A DNA stretch of 64,000 bases from Streptomyces omiyaensis (GTDB lineage: Bacteria; Actinomycetota; Actinomycetes; Streptomycetales; Streptomycetaceae): positions 124,001-188,000 of the forward strand of contig NZ_BMVV01000008.1 in NCBI RefSeq assembly GCF_014650895.1, written 5' to 3'. The translations under genes were made by a program, and so were the position numbers. A model generated the notes under the pieces. It did no database searches. It had not been told where the DNA came from and was given only the letters and a program-made list of their open reading frames with translations. Below, in pieces: positions 1-9,700 of this stretch. Positions within the stretch are counted from its first letter, which is position 1. Each line of letters opens with the position of its first letter.

Positions 1-594
1 ATGGCCAGGACGACGGACGGGGACGGTTCTCCCGTCCCCCAGAGGCTCCTCGCCGCCGCCACCCGGCTCTTCGCCGAGCGGGGCTACGACCGCACCTCGG
101 TGCAGGAGATCGTCGAGGCGGCGGGCGTCACCAAGGGCGCCCTCTACCACTACTTCGGCTCCAAGGAGGACCTCCTCCAGGAGGTGTACGCGCGCGTGCT
201 CCGCCTCCAGCAGGAGCGGCTCGACGACTTCGCGGACGCCGACGCGCCCGTCGAAGAGCGGCTGCGGGGCGCCGCCGCCGACGTCGTCGTCACCACCATC
301 GAGAACCTCGACGACGCCTCGATCTTCTTCCGCTCCATGCACCACCTGAGCCCGGAGAAGAACAAGCAGGTCCGCTCGGAGCGCCGCCGCTACCACGAGC
401 GCTTCCGCGCCCTGATCGAGGAAGGCCAGCGGGCGGGCGTCTTCTCCTCCGCCACGCCCGCCGACCTCGTCGTGGACTACCACTTCGGCTCCGTGCACCA
501 CCTGTCCACGTGGTACCGCCCCGACGGGCCGCTGACCCCGCAGCAGGTCGCCGACCACCTGGCCGACCTCCTGCTGCGGGCGCTGCGCCCGTGA
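1..594 (+). CDS. TetR/AcrR family transcriptional regulator
   Basis: 197-aa TetR-type repressor. The N-terminal helix-turn-helix lies at about residues 13-59 and ends in the family signature GALYHYFGSKEDLL; the rest is a helical ligand-binding domain. The ATG is the first base of the window, and an ATG about 12 residues before the first HTH helix is a normal TetR start, so the gene is probably complete. It runs tail to tail with the acyl-CoA dehydrogenase/kinase pair (4-nt gap). The palindrome upstream of that pair (2884-2897) is a plausible target. Regulation of fatty-acyl or hydroxy-acid catabolism is inferred from neighbours only. Confidence 0.88.
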   Translation: MARTTDGDGSPVPQRLLAAATRLFAERGYDRTSVQEIVEAAGVTKGALYHYFGSKEDLLQEVYARVLRLQQERLDDFADADAPVEERLRGAAADVVVTTIENLDDASIFFRSMHHLSPEKNKQVRSERRRYHERFRALIEEGQRAGVFSSATPADLVVDYHFGSVHHLSTWYRPDGPLTPQQVADHLADLLLRALRP

Positions 595-598
595 GCCG

Positions 599-1813
599 TC
601 AGAGGTAGCGCTTCAGCTCGCGGCGGGCCAGCGAGCGCTGGTGCACCTCGTCGGGGCCGTCCGCGAGCCGCAGGGTCCGCGCCGCCGCCCACAGCTCGGC
701 GAGCGGGGTGTCCTGCGAGACGCCGCCGGCGCCGTGCGCCTGCACCGCCTTGTCGATGATGTCCACCACCGCGCGCGGGGTGGCGATCTTGATGGCCTGG
801 ATCTCGGTGTGGGCGCCCTTGTTGCCGACGGTGTCCATCAGCCAGGCCGTCTTCAGGACGAGCAGCCGCAGCTGCTCGATCGTCACCCGCGCGTCCGCGA
901 TCCAGTTCTGCACCACGCCCTGCCGGGCGAGGGTCTTGCCGAAGGCGGTGCGGGAGACGGCCCGCCGGCACGTCAGCTCCACGGCCCGCTCGGCCATGCC
1001 GATCAGCCGCATGCAGTGGTGGATGCGGCCGGGCCCGAGCCGGGCCTGGGCGATGGCGAAGCCGCCGCCCTCCTCGCCGACGATGTTCGCCGCCGGGACC
1101 CGGACCCCGTCGAAGACCACCTCGGCGTGGCCGCCGTGGTAGTGGTCCTCGTAGCCGTACACCCGCATCGCCCGGCGCACCTCCACGCCCGGGGTGTCGC
1201 GCGGGACGAGGATCATCGACTGCTGGCGGCGCGGGTCCGCCCCGTCCGGGTCGGTCTTGCCCATGACGATGAAGACCTTGCAGTCGGGGTTCATCGCCCC
1301 GGAGATGTACCACTTGCGCCCGTCGACGACGTAGGCGTCGCCGTCCCGCCGGATCCGCGTCTCGATGTTGGTGGCGTCGGAGGAGGCCACCTCCGGCTCG
1401 GTCATCGCGAAGGCCGACCGGATGTCGCCCGCGAGCAGCGGCTCCAGCCACTGCTTGCGCTGGTCCTCGTCGCCGAACTGGGCGAGCAGCTCCATGTTCC
1501 CGGTGTCCGGCGCCGCGCAGTTGAGGGCGGTCGGCGCGAGCTGCGGGCTGCGGCCGGTGATCTCGGCGAGCGGCGCGTACTGGAGGTTGGTCAGCCCGGC
1601 GCCGTACCCGGCGTCCGGCAGGAAGAGGTTCCACAGCCCCTGCCGCTTGGCCTCGGCCTTCAGCTCGGCCACCACCGGCGGCTCGTCCCACGGGGAGGCG
1701 AGCGCGGTCCGCTGCTCCTCGGCGACGGCCTCGGCCGGGTACACGTGCTCGTCCATGAAGGCGAGGAGCCGGGCGCGCAGCTCCTCGGTGCGGGCGTCGT
1801 AGGAGAAGTCCAT
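599..1813 (-). CDS. Acyl-CoA dehydrogenase, ACAD10/11-like
   Basis: 404-aa FAD-dependent acyl-CoA dehydrogenase with the N-terminal helical, middle beta and C-terminal helical domains of the family. The motif FAMTEPEVASSDATN (residues about 136-150) is the FAD/substrate signature; RTAFGKTLARQGVVQ and the AVQAHGAGG stretch mark the C-terminal domain. Length is normal. It starts 6 nt after the stop of an APH-type kinase gene, so the two are one operon. In vertebrate ACAD10/11 the same two domains are fused and act on 4-hydroxyacyl-CoAs; Pseudomonas uses separate kinase and dehydrogenase proteins for levulinate. A similar role here is inference. A general short- or medium-chain dehydrogenase is the alternative. 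Confidence 0.9.
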   Translation of the reverse strand: MDFSYDARTEELRARLLAFMDEHVYPAEAVAEEQRTALASPWDEPPVVAELKAEAKRQGLWNLFLPDAGYGAGLTNLQYAPLAEITGRSPQLAPTALNCAAPDTGNMELLAQFGDEDQRKQWLEPLLAGDIRSAFAMTEPEVASSDATNIETRIRRDGDAYVVDGRKWYISGAMNPDCKVFIVMGKTDPDGADPRRQQSMILVPRDTPGVEVRRAMRVYGYEDHYHGGHAEVVFDGVRVPAANIVGEEGGGFAIAQARLGPGRIHHCMRLIGMAERAVELTCRRAVSRTAFGKTLARQGVVQNWIADARVTIEQLRLLVLKTAWLMDTVGNKGAHTEIQAIKIATPRAVVDIIDKAVQAHGAGGVSQDTPLAELWAAARTLRLADGPDEVHQRSLARRELKRYL

Positions 1814-1819
1814 GGCGGT

Positions 1820-2845
1820 TCAGCCTTCCTGGAGGGTGGTCAGGCCGTGCTCGATGAAGACGGGGACGAGGCCGCCGATGCGGTCGAAGCCGGCGCCGAC
1901 GGTCTGCCCGAGGGTGTAGCGGTAGTGGATGCCCTCCAGGATCACGGCGAGCTTGAACCAGGCGAAGGCCGTGTACCAGGAGAGGGCGGAGACGTCCCGG
2001 CCGGAGCGGGCTGCGTACCGCTCGACCAACTCGGCGGCGGACGGGTGGCCGGCGGCGCTCGCGGTGGTCGAGATCGGCGAGCCGGGCAGGTCCAGCGGGG
2101 TGCTGTACATGACGAGGAGGCCCAGGTCGGTGAGCGGGTCGCCGAGCGTGGACATCTCCCAGTCCAGGACCGCCCTGATCCGGTCGTCCTCGCCGACCAG
2201 CGCGTTGTCGAGCCGGTAGTCGCCGTGCACCACGGTCGGCGCGGGGGAGTCGGGCAGCGCGCGGCCGAGGGCGGCGTGCAGCTCCTCGATCCCGGCCAGC
2301 TCGCGTCCCCGGGAGGCGGCGAGCTGCTTGCCCCAGCGGCGCAGCTGCCGGTCGAGGAAGCCCTCCGGCCGGCCGAAGTCGCCCAGTCCGACGGCCTCCG
2401 GCTGCACCGCGTGCAGGTCGACGAGGGTGTCGACCAGGCCGAGGACGGCGGCGCGGGTGCGCTCCGGGCCGAGCGGCGCGAGCTGGGAGGCGGAGCGGTA
2501 CGGGGTCCCCTCGACGAACTCCATCACGTAGAAGGGCGCGCCGAGCACCTCCTCGTCCTCGCAGAGCAGCACCGTGCCGGGCACCGGCACCGCGGTCCCG
2601 CCGAGGGCGCTGATGACGCGGTGCTCCCGCTTCATGTCGTGCGCGGTGGCGAGCACGTGGCCGAGCGGCGGGCGGCGCACCACCCAGCGGCCGGTGCCGT
2701 CGGTGACGGTGTACGTGAGGTTGGAGCGGCCGCCCTCGATCAGCCGGGCTTCGAGGGGCCCGGCGACCAGTCCCGGCCGCTCGCGGTCGAGGTGGCGGCG
2801 CAGGCGCTCGGGGTCGAGGCCGGGTGGCGGGGCGGTGTGGCTCAT
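1820..2845 (-). CDS. APH-family phosphotransferase (possible hydroxyacyl-CoA kinase)
   Basis: 341-aa kinase of the choline/aminoglycoside phosphotransferase fold. The catalytic loop VVHGDYRLDN (HGDxxxxN) and the metal-binding AVLDWEMSTLGDP are intact; the nucleotide-binding half precedes them. The start is taken at the ATG at 2845, which follows GGAGG with a good spacer; an in-frame ATG 30 nt upstream lacks one. It is the first gene of a two-gene operon with an acyl-CoA dehydrogenase, the pairing found fused in ACAD10/11. Phosphorylation of 4-hydroxyacyl-CoA, with the partner removing phosphate to allow beta-oxidation, is the favoured inference. An antibiotic-resistance role is unlikely in this context. 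Confidence 0.85.
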   Translation of the reverse strand: MSHTAPPPGLDPERLRRHLDRERPGLVAGPLEARLIEGGRSNLTYTVTDGTGRWVVRRPPLGHVLATAHDMKREHRVISALGGTAVPVPGTVLLCEDEEVLGAPFYVMEFVEGTPYRSASQLAPLGPERTRAAVLGLVDTLVDLHAVQPEAVGLGDFGRPEGFLDRQLRRWGKQLAASRGRELAGIEELHAALGRALPDSPAPTVVHGDYRLDNALVGEDDRIRAVLDWEMSTLGDPLTDLGLLVMYSTPLDLPGSPISTTASAAGHPSAAELVERYAARSGRDVSALSWYTAFAWFKLAVILEGIHYRYTLGQTVGAGFDRIGGLVPVFIEHGLTTLQEG

Positions 2846-2883
2846 GGGGCGTACCTCCGGTCGGTCGGTCGGCATTCATGATG

Positions 2884-2897
2884 ACCGACCAGTCGGT
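2884..2897. promoter_or_regulatory. TetR-type palindromic operator candidate
   Basis: ACCGAC-CA-GTCGGT: two perfect 6-nt arms around a 2-nt centre, about 40 nt upstream of the kinase/dehydrogenase operon. Size and symmetry fit TetR operators in actinobacterial acyl-CoA catabolism genes. The TetR at 1-594 is the obvious candidate binder; this is inference. Confidence 0.55.
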
Positions 2898-2928
2898 ATG
2901 TCGTCCAGAGGGCTCCCCGAAACAGCCG

Positions 2929-2962
2929 GAGGGGGACCCGGCCCCCGCCCCGGGTCCCCCTC
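2929..2962. terminator. Hairpin terminator after the MBL hydrolase
   Basis: Perfect 13-bp stem (GAGGGGGACCCGG with its complement) and an 8-nt loop. It lies downstream of the metallo-hydrolase (minus strand) and upstream of the kinase operon, so it should insulate the two units. Confidence 0.7.
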
Positions 2963-2979
2963 GCCTCACCGGCCGGCGC

Positions 2980-3891
2980 TCAGGCGTGGCACGCCACCGG
3001 CACCCCGCCGTTCATCGCCGCCATGTCGCCGAAGACGGCCACCGGATCGAGCGGATGCCCCTCCGGCCGCCCGTCCAGCTCCGCGTACGCCCGGTGCAGG
3101 TTGGCCACCAGCCGCTCGCTCTCCCGCCACGCGGCGAACTCGCCCGGCTCCGCCCGCCGGGCGGTCTCCAGCGGCGGATCCCCCTTCGCGTGCCCCTCGG
3201 CGGCCAGCTCCGCCACCCACCGCAGATAGCGCTCGGTGGCGTCGTAGGCCGCCGGGTCCGTCACCGGCCCGTGCCCCGGCACCACCCGCTCCGCGTCCAG
3301 CGACCGCAGCACGTCGAGCGCGCGCAGCGAGCCGGCGAGCGAGCCCATCGGCAGGAACGGCGTGCCGCCCTGGAAGACCAGGTCCCCGGTGAAGACCACG
3401 CCCTGCTCCGGCAGGTGCACGATCGAGTCGCCGGTGGTGTGCGCGGGACCCGGGTGCAGCACCCGGACCTCGATCCCGCCCGCGTACACCGTCATCCGGT
3501 CCCGGTAGGTCACGTCCGGCGGCGTGATCTCGACCCGGCCGAAGTCGGTCCGCGGCCACAGCAGGTGCAGCTGGTGTCCGGCCGCGAGCTGCTCGGACCG
3601 GCAGTTCTCGTGTCCGACGATCCGCGCCCCGGGCCGGAACACCCCGTTGCCGTAGGTGTGGTCGCCGTGGTGATGGGTGTTCACGACGGTCCCGGGCAGC
3701 GGCAGCCCGGCGGCGAGCACCGCCTCGCGCAGCAGCAGGGCGCGCCGCTCGGTGGCGGTGGTGTCGACGAGCAGCGAGCCGTCCGGGTCGCCGAGGAAAC
3801 CGGCGTTGTTGAGACACCAGCCGCCGTCGGGCTGGACGTAGGCGTGGACGTGCGGCGCGAGCGTGACCACGTACGGGTCGGTGGCAGGCAC
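2980..3891 (-). CDS. MBL-fold metallo-hydrolase
   Basis: 303-aa metallo-beta-lactamase-fold protein. The zinc-ligand motif THHHGDH (HxHxDH) is intact, followed by the VFTGDLVF and VPGHGPV strands carrying the later His/Asp ligands. The GTG at 3891 is chosen because the protein then begins just before the domain (VPATDPYVVTLAPHVHAYV) and a GGGGAG element precedes it. The gene is monocistronic, with a terminator downstream and a divergent oxidoreductase upstream. Family members include lactonases, thioesterases and SoxH-like enzymes; the substrate cannot be told from sequence. Confidence 0.85.
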   Translation of the reverse strand: MPATDPYVVTLAPHVHAYVQPDGGWCLNNAGFLGDPDGSLLVDTTATERRALLLREAVLAAGLPLPGTVVNTHHHGDHTYGNGVFRPGARIVGHENCRSEQLAAGHQLHLLWPRTDFGRVEITPPDVTYRDRMTVYAGGIEVRVLHPGPAHTTGDSIVHLPEQGVVFTGDLVFQGGTPFLPMGSLAGSLRALDVLRSLDAERVVPGHGPVTDPAAYDATERYLRWVAELAAEGHAKGDPPLETARRAEPGEFAAWRESERLVANLHRAYAELDGRPEGHPLDPVAVFGDMAAMNGGVPVACHA

Positions 3892-4059
3892 AGGGCTCCC
3901 CCCGGAGCGGAGACGGCCGATCGGCGGAAGGAAGATCGGCGGAACAGGGGAAGCCTGCCACCGGCGGACGCGCCGGGGGGCCCGTTCCGGGGGACCGGAC
4001 CCGCCCGGACCGCCCCGCCCGGCTTGCGCGCCGACCCGTCCGCGCCGAGGGTCGGAGCC

Positions 4060-4989
4060 ATGAAGGCGATCAGCTACCGCAGGTACGGCGGCCCCGAGGT
4101 CCTGGAGTACGGCGAGCTTCCCGACCCGAAGGTGGGGCCCGACGAGGTCCTGGTCAGGGTCCGGGCGGCGGCGGTCAACCCGGTCGACTGGAAGGCGCAG
4201 GCCGGCTACCTCGACGGCATGATCGACGCCGTCTTCCCGGTCGTGCCCGGCTGGGACGTCTCCGGCGTCGTCGTCCGCCCCGGCGTCTCCGTCACCGAGT
4301 GGGCGGAGGGCGACGAGGTCATGGGGTACGTCCGGGAGGACTTCCTCTCCCACGGCACCTTCGCCGAGTACGTCGCCGCCCCGGTCCGCACCCTCGGCCG
4401 CAAGCCCCGCGCCTACTCCTTCGAGGAGGCCGCCGGCCTGCCGCTGGCCGGCCTCACCGCCTACCAGGCCCTGCACACCGCGCTCTCGGTGCGCCCCGGG
4501 GAGACGGTCCTGGTCCTCGCGGCGGCCGGCGGCGTCGGCTCCATGGGCGTCCAGATCGCCCGCCACCTCGGCTGCCGGGTCCTCGGCGCCGCCCGCGAGG
4601 CCGGCCGGGAGCGGGTGGCCGCCCTCGGCGCCGAGCCGGTCCTCTTCGACGAGGCGACCTTCACCCGGCAGGTGCGCGAGCTCGCCCCGGACGGCGTGGA
4701 CGCCGTCCTCGACACCCTCGGCGGCCCCTTCCTCCAGCACGCCGCGCGGCTGCTCGCCCCCGGCGGCCGGCTCGCCTCCGTCGCCGACGGCGAGGTCCTG
4801 GCGCTCGGCGGCCGCTACTACTGGGTCCGCCCGGACGCCGCCGACCTGGCCGCGCTCGCCGACCTCGCCGACGAGGGCGTCCTGGACGTCCGGGTGGCGA
4901 AGACCTTCCCGCTGGAGCGGGCGGCCGACGCCCAGCGCGCCAACGCCGCGGGCGGCCTCCAGGGCAAGGTCGTGGTCACCGTCCCATAG
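4060..4989 (+). CDS. NADP-dependent quinone oxidoreductase-like alcohol dehydrogenase (MDR family)
   Basis: 309-aa zinc-independent medium-chain dehydrogenase/reductase. It has an N-terminal GroES-like domain (MKAISYRRYGGPEVLEYG) and a Rossmann domain with the nucleotide-binding signature LAAAGGVGSMGVQIARHLG. The zinc-ligand cysteines of true alcohol dehydrogenases are absent, pointing to an NADPH:quinone or enone reductase. Length fits that subfamily. It is divergent from the metallo-hydrolase; the 168-bp gap between them should hold both promoters. The physiological substrate is unknown. Confidence 0.88.
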   Translation: MKAISYRRYGGPEVLEYGELPDPKVGPDEVLVRVRAAAVNPVDWKAQAGYLDGMIDAVFPVVPGWDVSGVVVRPGVSVTEWAEGDEVMGYVREDFLSHGTFAEYVAAPVRTLGRKPRAYSFEEAAGLPLAGLTAYQALHTALSVRPGETVLVLAAAGGVGSMGVQIARHLGCRVLGAAREAGRERVAALGAEPVLFDEATFTRQVRELAPDGVDAVLDTLGGPFLQHAARLLAPGGRLASVADGEVLALGGRYYWVRPDAADLAALADLADEGVLDVRVAKTFPLERAADAQRANAAGGLQGKVVVTVP

Positions 4990-4995
4990 GGGCCG

Positions 4996-5331
4996 TCACC
5001 AGATCAGCACCGCCCCGCACACCGCCAGGGCGATCGTGCAGCCGGTGGCGAGCACCGCGGCCCGGACGGACAGGACCCGGGGCCGGGCGGTGTCCAGGGC
5101 GCGGATCCGCCGGTGGGCGACGGCCAGGAAGCCGATCCACAGCAGCGCGGAGAGGGCCAGCCCGGTCACCCCCGCCGCCGTGGCGCCGTCCACGAAGGCC
5201 AGCTTGACGCCGAGCACCGCCACGACCGTGCAGGACAGCGTGGTCCGCCTCCAGGCGAGCCGGGTCCGCTCCGGCTGGAGCCCCGGGTCCCGGTCGGCGG
5301 CCGCGGCGGACCCGGGCGCGGGACCGCCCAC
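4996..5331 (-). CDS. DUF202 family membrane protein
   Basis: 111-aa protein with three hydrophobic segments (about residues 33-48, 53-72 and 90-110). The motif GLQPERTRLAWRRT just before the first segment is the DUF202 signature. The start is a GTG that overlaps the TAG of the upstream gene by one base (TAGTG), so translation is coupled to the second DUF202 protein at 5331-5723. Function unknown; small DUF202 proteins often occur as such tandem pairs and may form a heteromeric membrane complex (inference). Confidence 0.8.
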   Translation of the reverse strand: MGGPAPGSAAAADRDPGLQPERTRLAWRRTTLSCTVVAVLGVKLAFVDGATAAGVTGLALSALLWIGFLAVAHRRIRALDTARPRVLSVRAAVLATGCTIALAVCGAVLIW

Positions 5332-5723
5332 TAGCCGGCCCGGCCGAAGACCACGAGCACCACCATCGCGACCGCCACCACCGCCACCGTGAGGCTCAGG
5401 ACCGCGGGGAAGCGGGAGACCGGAAGGTCCTCGCCCCGGCGCATGGCCCGCTCACAGCGGATCCAGTGGTTCACCGCGCGCAGCGCGCACAGCACGCCGG
5501 CCGCGAGCAGCGCGAGCGAGAGCCCGACCCGGACCGCCCAGCGCAGGTCCGGCAGGAACTGGTCGACGGCGAAACCGCCGCCGACGAGCGCGAGCGCGGT
5601 CCGGATCCAGGCGAGGAAGGTCCGCTCGTTGGCGAGGGAGAAGCGGTAGTCGGGGGTCTCGCCCTCGTCGCCGATCCGCTGCGGCGCGAACCACAGCCGC
5701 AGACTCTGTACGAATTGCCTCAC
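5331..5723 (-). CDS. YidH-like DUF202 family membrane protein
   Basis: 130-aa membrane protein of the YidH/DUF202 type. The motif FSLANERTFLAWIRTALALVGGG lies at the entry to the first of three membrane segments. It is longer than its downstream partner because of an N-terminal extension (QSLRLWFAPQRIGDEGE). It is the first gene of a two-gene translationally coupled unit. No biochemical function is established for the family. Confidence 0.85.
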   Translation of the reverse strand: MRQFVQSLRLWFAPQRIGDEGETPDYRFSLANERTFLAWIRTALALVGGGFAVDQFLPDLRWAVRVGLSLALLAAGVLCALRAVNHWIRCERAMRRGEDLPVSRFPAVLSLTVAVVAVAMVVLVVFGRAG

Positions 5724-5746
5724 CCCGGCACCCTAATGGCCGATCC

Positions 5747-6274
5747 CTACCAGCTCCGGTCCGCCACCAGCCGTTCGTACGCGGCGAGACCGTCCGGCAC
5801 CCACTCCCAGGCCCCGGCCGCGCCCGGCAGCCGCTCCCGCAGCTCGTCCTCGGTGAGGAAGGCGTGCCAGGCGACCTCCTCGGCCTGCGGCCGCACCGGC
5901 AGGTCGCAGCGGACCTCGTAGACGGCCGACCACCACTTCCCGGCCACGCCCCCGGAGTCGTACAGGAACTTGTGCAGGAAGGCGGGGCGGGGCAGCCCGG
6001 AGACGCCGAGCTCCTCCTCGGCCTCGCGGAGCGCCGCGTCGTCGTAGGACTCGCCGGCGCCGACGACCCCGCCGACGAAGAGGTCGTACAGCGAGGGGAA
6101 GACCAGCTTCGTCGGCGTCCTGCGGTGGACGAAGACCCGCCCCTCGGCGTCCCGCACGCGGACGAAGGTGCAGCGGTGGATCAGGCCCCGCGCGTACACC
6201 TCGCCGCGTGGGGCCCGCCCGATCACCCGGTCCTGCTCGTCGACGACGTCCAGTACTTCATCGGAAGCGCTCAT
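5747..6274 (-). CDS. NUDIX hydrolase, isopentenyl-isomerase/YfcD-like
   Basis: 175-aa NUDIX protein. The Nudix box is complete: GGVVGAGESYDDAALREAEE continuing into ELGV, matching GX5EX7REUXEEXGU. The N-terminus (DVVDEQDRVIGRAPRGEVYARGLIHRC) resembles the YfcD and type I isopentenyl-diphosphate isomerase branch, not MutT. The ATG at 6274 is preferred because GGGGCG precedes it; another ATG lies 9 nt upstream. It probably hydrolyses a nucleoside diphosphate-linked substrate; specificity is unknown. Confidence 0.86.
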   Translation of the reverse strand: MSASDEVLDVVDEQDRVIGRAPRGEVYARGLIHRCTFVRVRDAEGRVFVHRRTPTKLVFPSLYDLFVGGVVGAGESYDDAALREAEEELGVSGLPRPAFLHKFLYDSGGVAGKWWSAVYEVRCDLPVRPQAEEVAWHAFLTEDELRERLPGAAGAWEWVPDGLAAYERLVADRSW

Positions 6275-6313
6275 GCGCCCCATCCAACCAGCCGGGTCGC
6301 CGGGGCTCCGGAG

Positions 6314-7762
<1,449 letters not shown>

Positions 7763-7831
7763 GAAAACGGGAGGGGGCCGGACGGTCCGGAACGGTTGAC
7801 TCGATACATCCGTGTATCCAAGATGCGGTCC

Positions 7832-9487
7832 ATGCCCTACGACGCCGATGTGATCGTGATCGGGGCCGGCCTCGCCGGTCTCGTCGCCACCGCCGAACTG
7901 GTCGAAGCCGGCCGGTCCGTGATCCTCCTGGACCAGGAGCCCGAACAGTCCCTCGGCGGCCAGGCCCACTGGTCCTTCGGCGGGCTCTTCCTCGTCGACT
8001 CCCCCGAACAGCGCCGGCTGCGCATCAAGGACAGCCACGCCCTCGCCCTCCAGGACTGGAGGGGCACCGCCGGCTTCGACCGCCCCGAGGACGACTGGGC
8101 CCGCCGCTGGGCGGAGGCGTACGTCGACTTCGCGGCCGGCGAGAAGCGCGCCTGGCTCCACGCGCGCGGCGTCCGCTTCTTCCCGGTCGTCGGCTGGGCC
8201 GAGCGCGGCGGCTACGACGCCACCGGGCACGGCAACTCCGTCCCGCGCTTCCACATCACCTGGGGCACGGGCCCCGGCCTCGTCGCCCCCTTCGAGGCGA
8301 AGGTCCGCGAAGGCGTCGCCCGCGGCCTCGTCACCTTCCGCTTCCGCCACCGCGTCACCTCCCTGGGTCGCACCGGGGGCGCCCTGGACACGGTCTCCGG
8401 CGAGGTCCTGGAACCCTCCGACGCGGAACGCGGCACCGCCAGCAGCAGGACCGCGACCGGCTCCTTCGAGCTGAGGGCCCAGGCGGTGATCGTCACCACC
8501 GGCGGCATCGGCGGCAACCACGACCTGGTCCGCTCCCAGTGGCCGGCCCGCCTCGGCACCCCGCCCGCGAAGCTGCTCTCCGGCGTCCCCGCCCACGTCG
8601 ACGGCCTGATGCTCGGCATCGCGGAGAAGGCCGGCGCCCACCACGTCAACCGCGACCGGATGTGGCACTACACCGAGGGCATCGAGAACTGGAACCCCCT
8701 CTGGGCCAAGCACGGCATCCGCATCCTGCCCGGCCCCTCCTCCCTCTGGCTCGACGCCACCGGCAAGCGGCTCCCGGTGCCGCTCTTCCCCGGCTTCGAC
8801 ACGCTCGGCACCCTCGAACACATCATGCGGACCGGTCACGACCACACCTGGTTCGTGCTCGACCAGCGGATCATCGGCAAGGAGTTCGCCCTCTCCGGCT
8901 CCGAGCAGAACCCCGACCTCACCGGCAAGTCCGTCCGCGACGTCCTCGGCCGCGCCCGCGCCGACGTCCCGGGCCCCGTCCGGGCGTTCATGGACAAGGG
9001 CGCCGACTTCGTCGTCGAGGACGACCTCGGGGCCCTGGTCCGGGGCATGAACCGGGTCACCGGCCAGGACCTCGTCGACGAGTCCGCGCTCCGCCGCGAG
9101 ATCACCGCCCGCGACCGAGAGATCGCCAACCCCTTCACCAAGGACCTCCAGATCACCGCGATCCGCGGCGCACGCAGCTACCTGGGCGACCGCCTGATCC
9201 GCACCGCCGCCCCGCACCGGATCCTCGATCCCAAGGCCGGCCCGCTGATCGCGGTCCGCCTCAACATCCTCACCCGCAAGTCCCTCGGAGGCCTCCGGAC
9301 CGACCTCTCCTCGCGGGTCCTCACCGACACCGGCGAACCCCTTCCCGGCCTGTACGCGGCGGGCGAGGCCGCCGGCTTCGGCGGCGGCGGCGTCCACGGC
9401 TACCGCTCCCTCGAAGGCACCTTCCTCGGCGGCTGCATCTTCTCCGGCCGCGCGGCCGGGCGGGCCGCGGCGGCGGCCACCGCGTAG
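7832..9487 (+). CDS. FAD-binding dehydrogenase, KstD/fumarate reductase family
   Basis: 551-aa flavoprotein. The N-terminal dinucleotide-binding motif VIVIGAGLAGLVATAELVEAG is intact; the C-terminal GLYAAGEAAGFGGGGVHGY is the second FAD contact of the fumarate reductase/3-ketosteroid delta1-dehydrogenase family. The ATG at 7832 gives MPYDADVIVIGAG; another ATG lies 9 nt upstream. It is divergent from a TetR and next to a hydroxysteroid-dehydrogenase-like SDR, so oxidation of a ring-containing ketone is a reasonable inference. The substrate is not proven. Confidence 0.87.
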   Translation: MPYDADVIVIGAGLAGLVATAELVEAGRSVILLDQEPEQSLGGQAHWSFGGLFLVDSPEQRRLRIKDSHALALQDWRGTAGFDRPEDDWARRWAEAYVDFAAGEKRAWLHARGVRFFPVVGWAERGGYDATGHGNSVPRFHITWGTGPGLVAPFEAKVREGVARGLVTFRFRHRVTSLGRTGGALDTVSGEVLEPSDAERGTASSRTATGSFELRAQAVIVTTGGIGGNHDLVRSQWPARLGTPPAKLLSGVPAHVDGLMLGIAEKAGAHHVNRDRMWHYTEGIENWNPLWAKHGIRILPGPSSLWLDATGKRLPVPLFPGFDTLGTLEHIMRTGHDHTWFVLDQRIIGKEFALSGSEQNPDLTGKSVRDVLGRARADVPGPVRAFMDKGADFVVEDDLGALVRGMNRVTGQDLVDESALRREITARDREIANPFTKDLQITAIRGARSYLGDRLIRTAAPHRILDPKAGPLIAVRLNILTRKSLGGLRTDLSSRVLTDTGEPLPGLYAAGEAAGFGGGGVHGYRSLEGTFLGGCIFSGRAAGRAAAAATA

Positions 9488-9635
9488 GAACGGCCCCGCA
9501 CAGGACCCCGGCCCCGGCATAGGACCCCGGCCCCCGCACAGGACCCCGGCCCCGGCCTCCCGCGCAGGACCCCGGCCCCCGCGCAGGGGCGGCCAGGGCA
9601 CAGGACCCGCCCCCGCGCAGGGGCGGCCAGGGCAC
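9486..9635. repeat. GC-rich short tandem and direct repeats
   Basis: Intergenic tract of about 150 bp. A unit of roughly 19 nt (AGGACCCCGGCCCC plus GCAC, GCAT or GCGC) recurs at 9502, 9521, 9540 and 9566. A 26-nt segment at 9576-9601 recurs exactly at 9610-9635. It lies between convergent genes with no reading frame of its own. Replication slippage is the likely origin. Confidence 0.7.
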
Positions 9636-9687
9636 GGGAAGGGCCCGGTCCCCGGAGCGCACGCGCTCCGGGGACCGGGCCCTTCCC
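9636..9687. terminator. Long bidirectional hairpin terminator
   Basis: Stem of about 24-25 bp, perfect, with a 2-4-nt loop, symmetric about 9661. It lies between the flavoprotein (+) and gntP (-) and should stop transcription from both sides. Confidence 0.85.
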
Positions 9688-9700
9688 CGGCCGGCCGCCG

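Noticed and set aside
1820..2845. Aminoglycoside resistance kinase
   Set aside because: The fold is shared, but the operon with an acyl-CoA dehydrogenase points to catabolism.
9486..9635. Possible CRISPR array
   Set aside because: Repeats are short, imperfect and adjacent with no unique spacers of uniform length; no cas genes are in the window.
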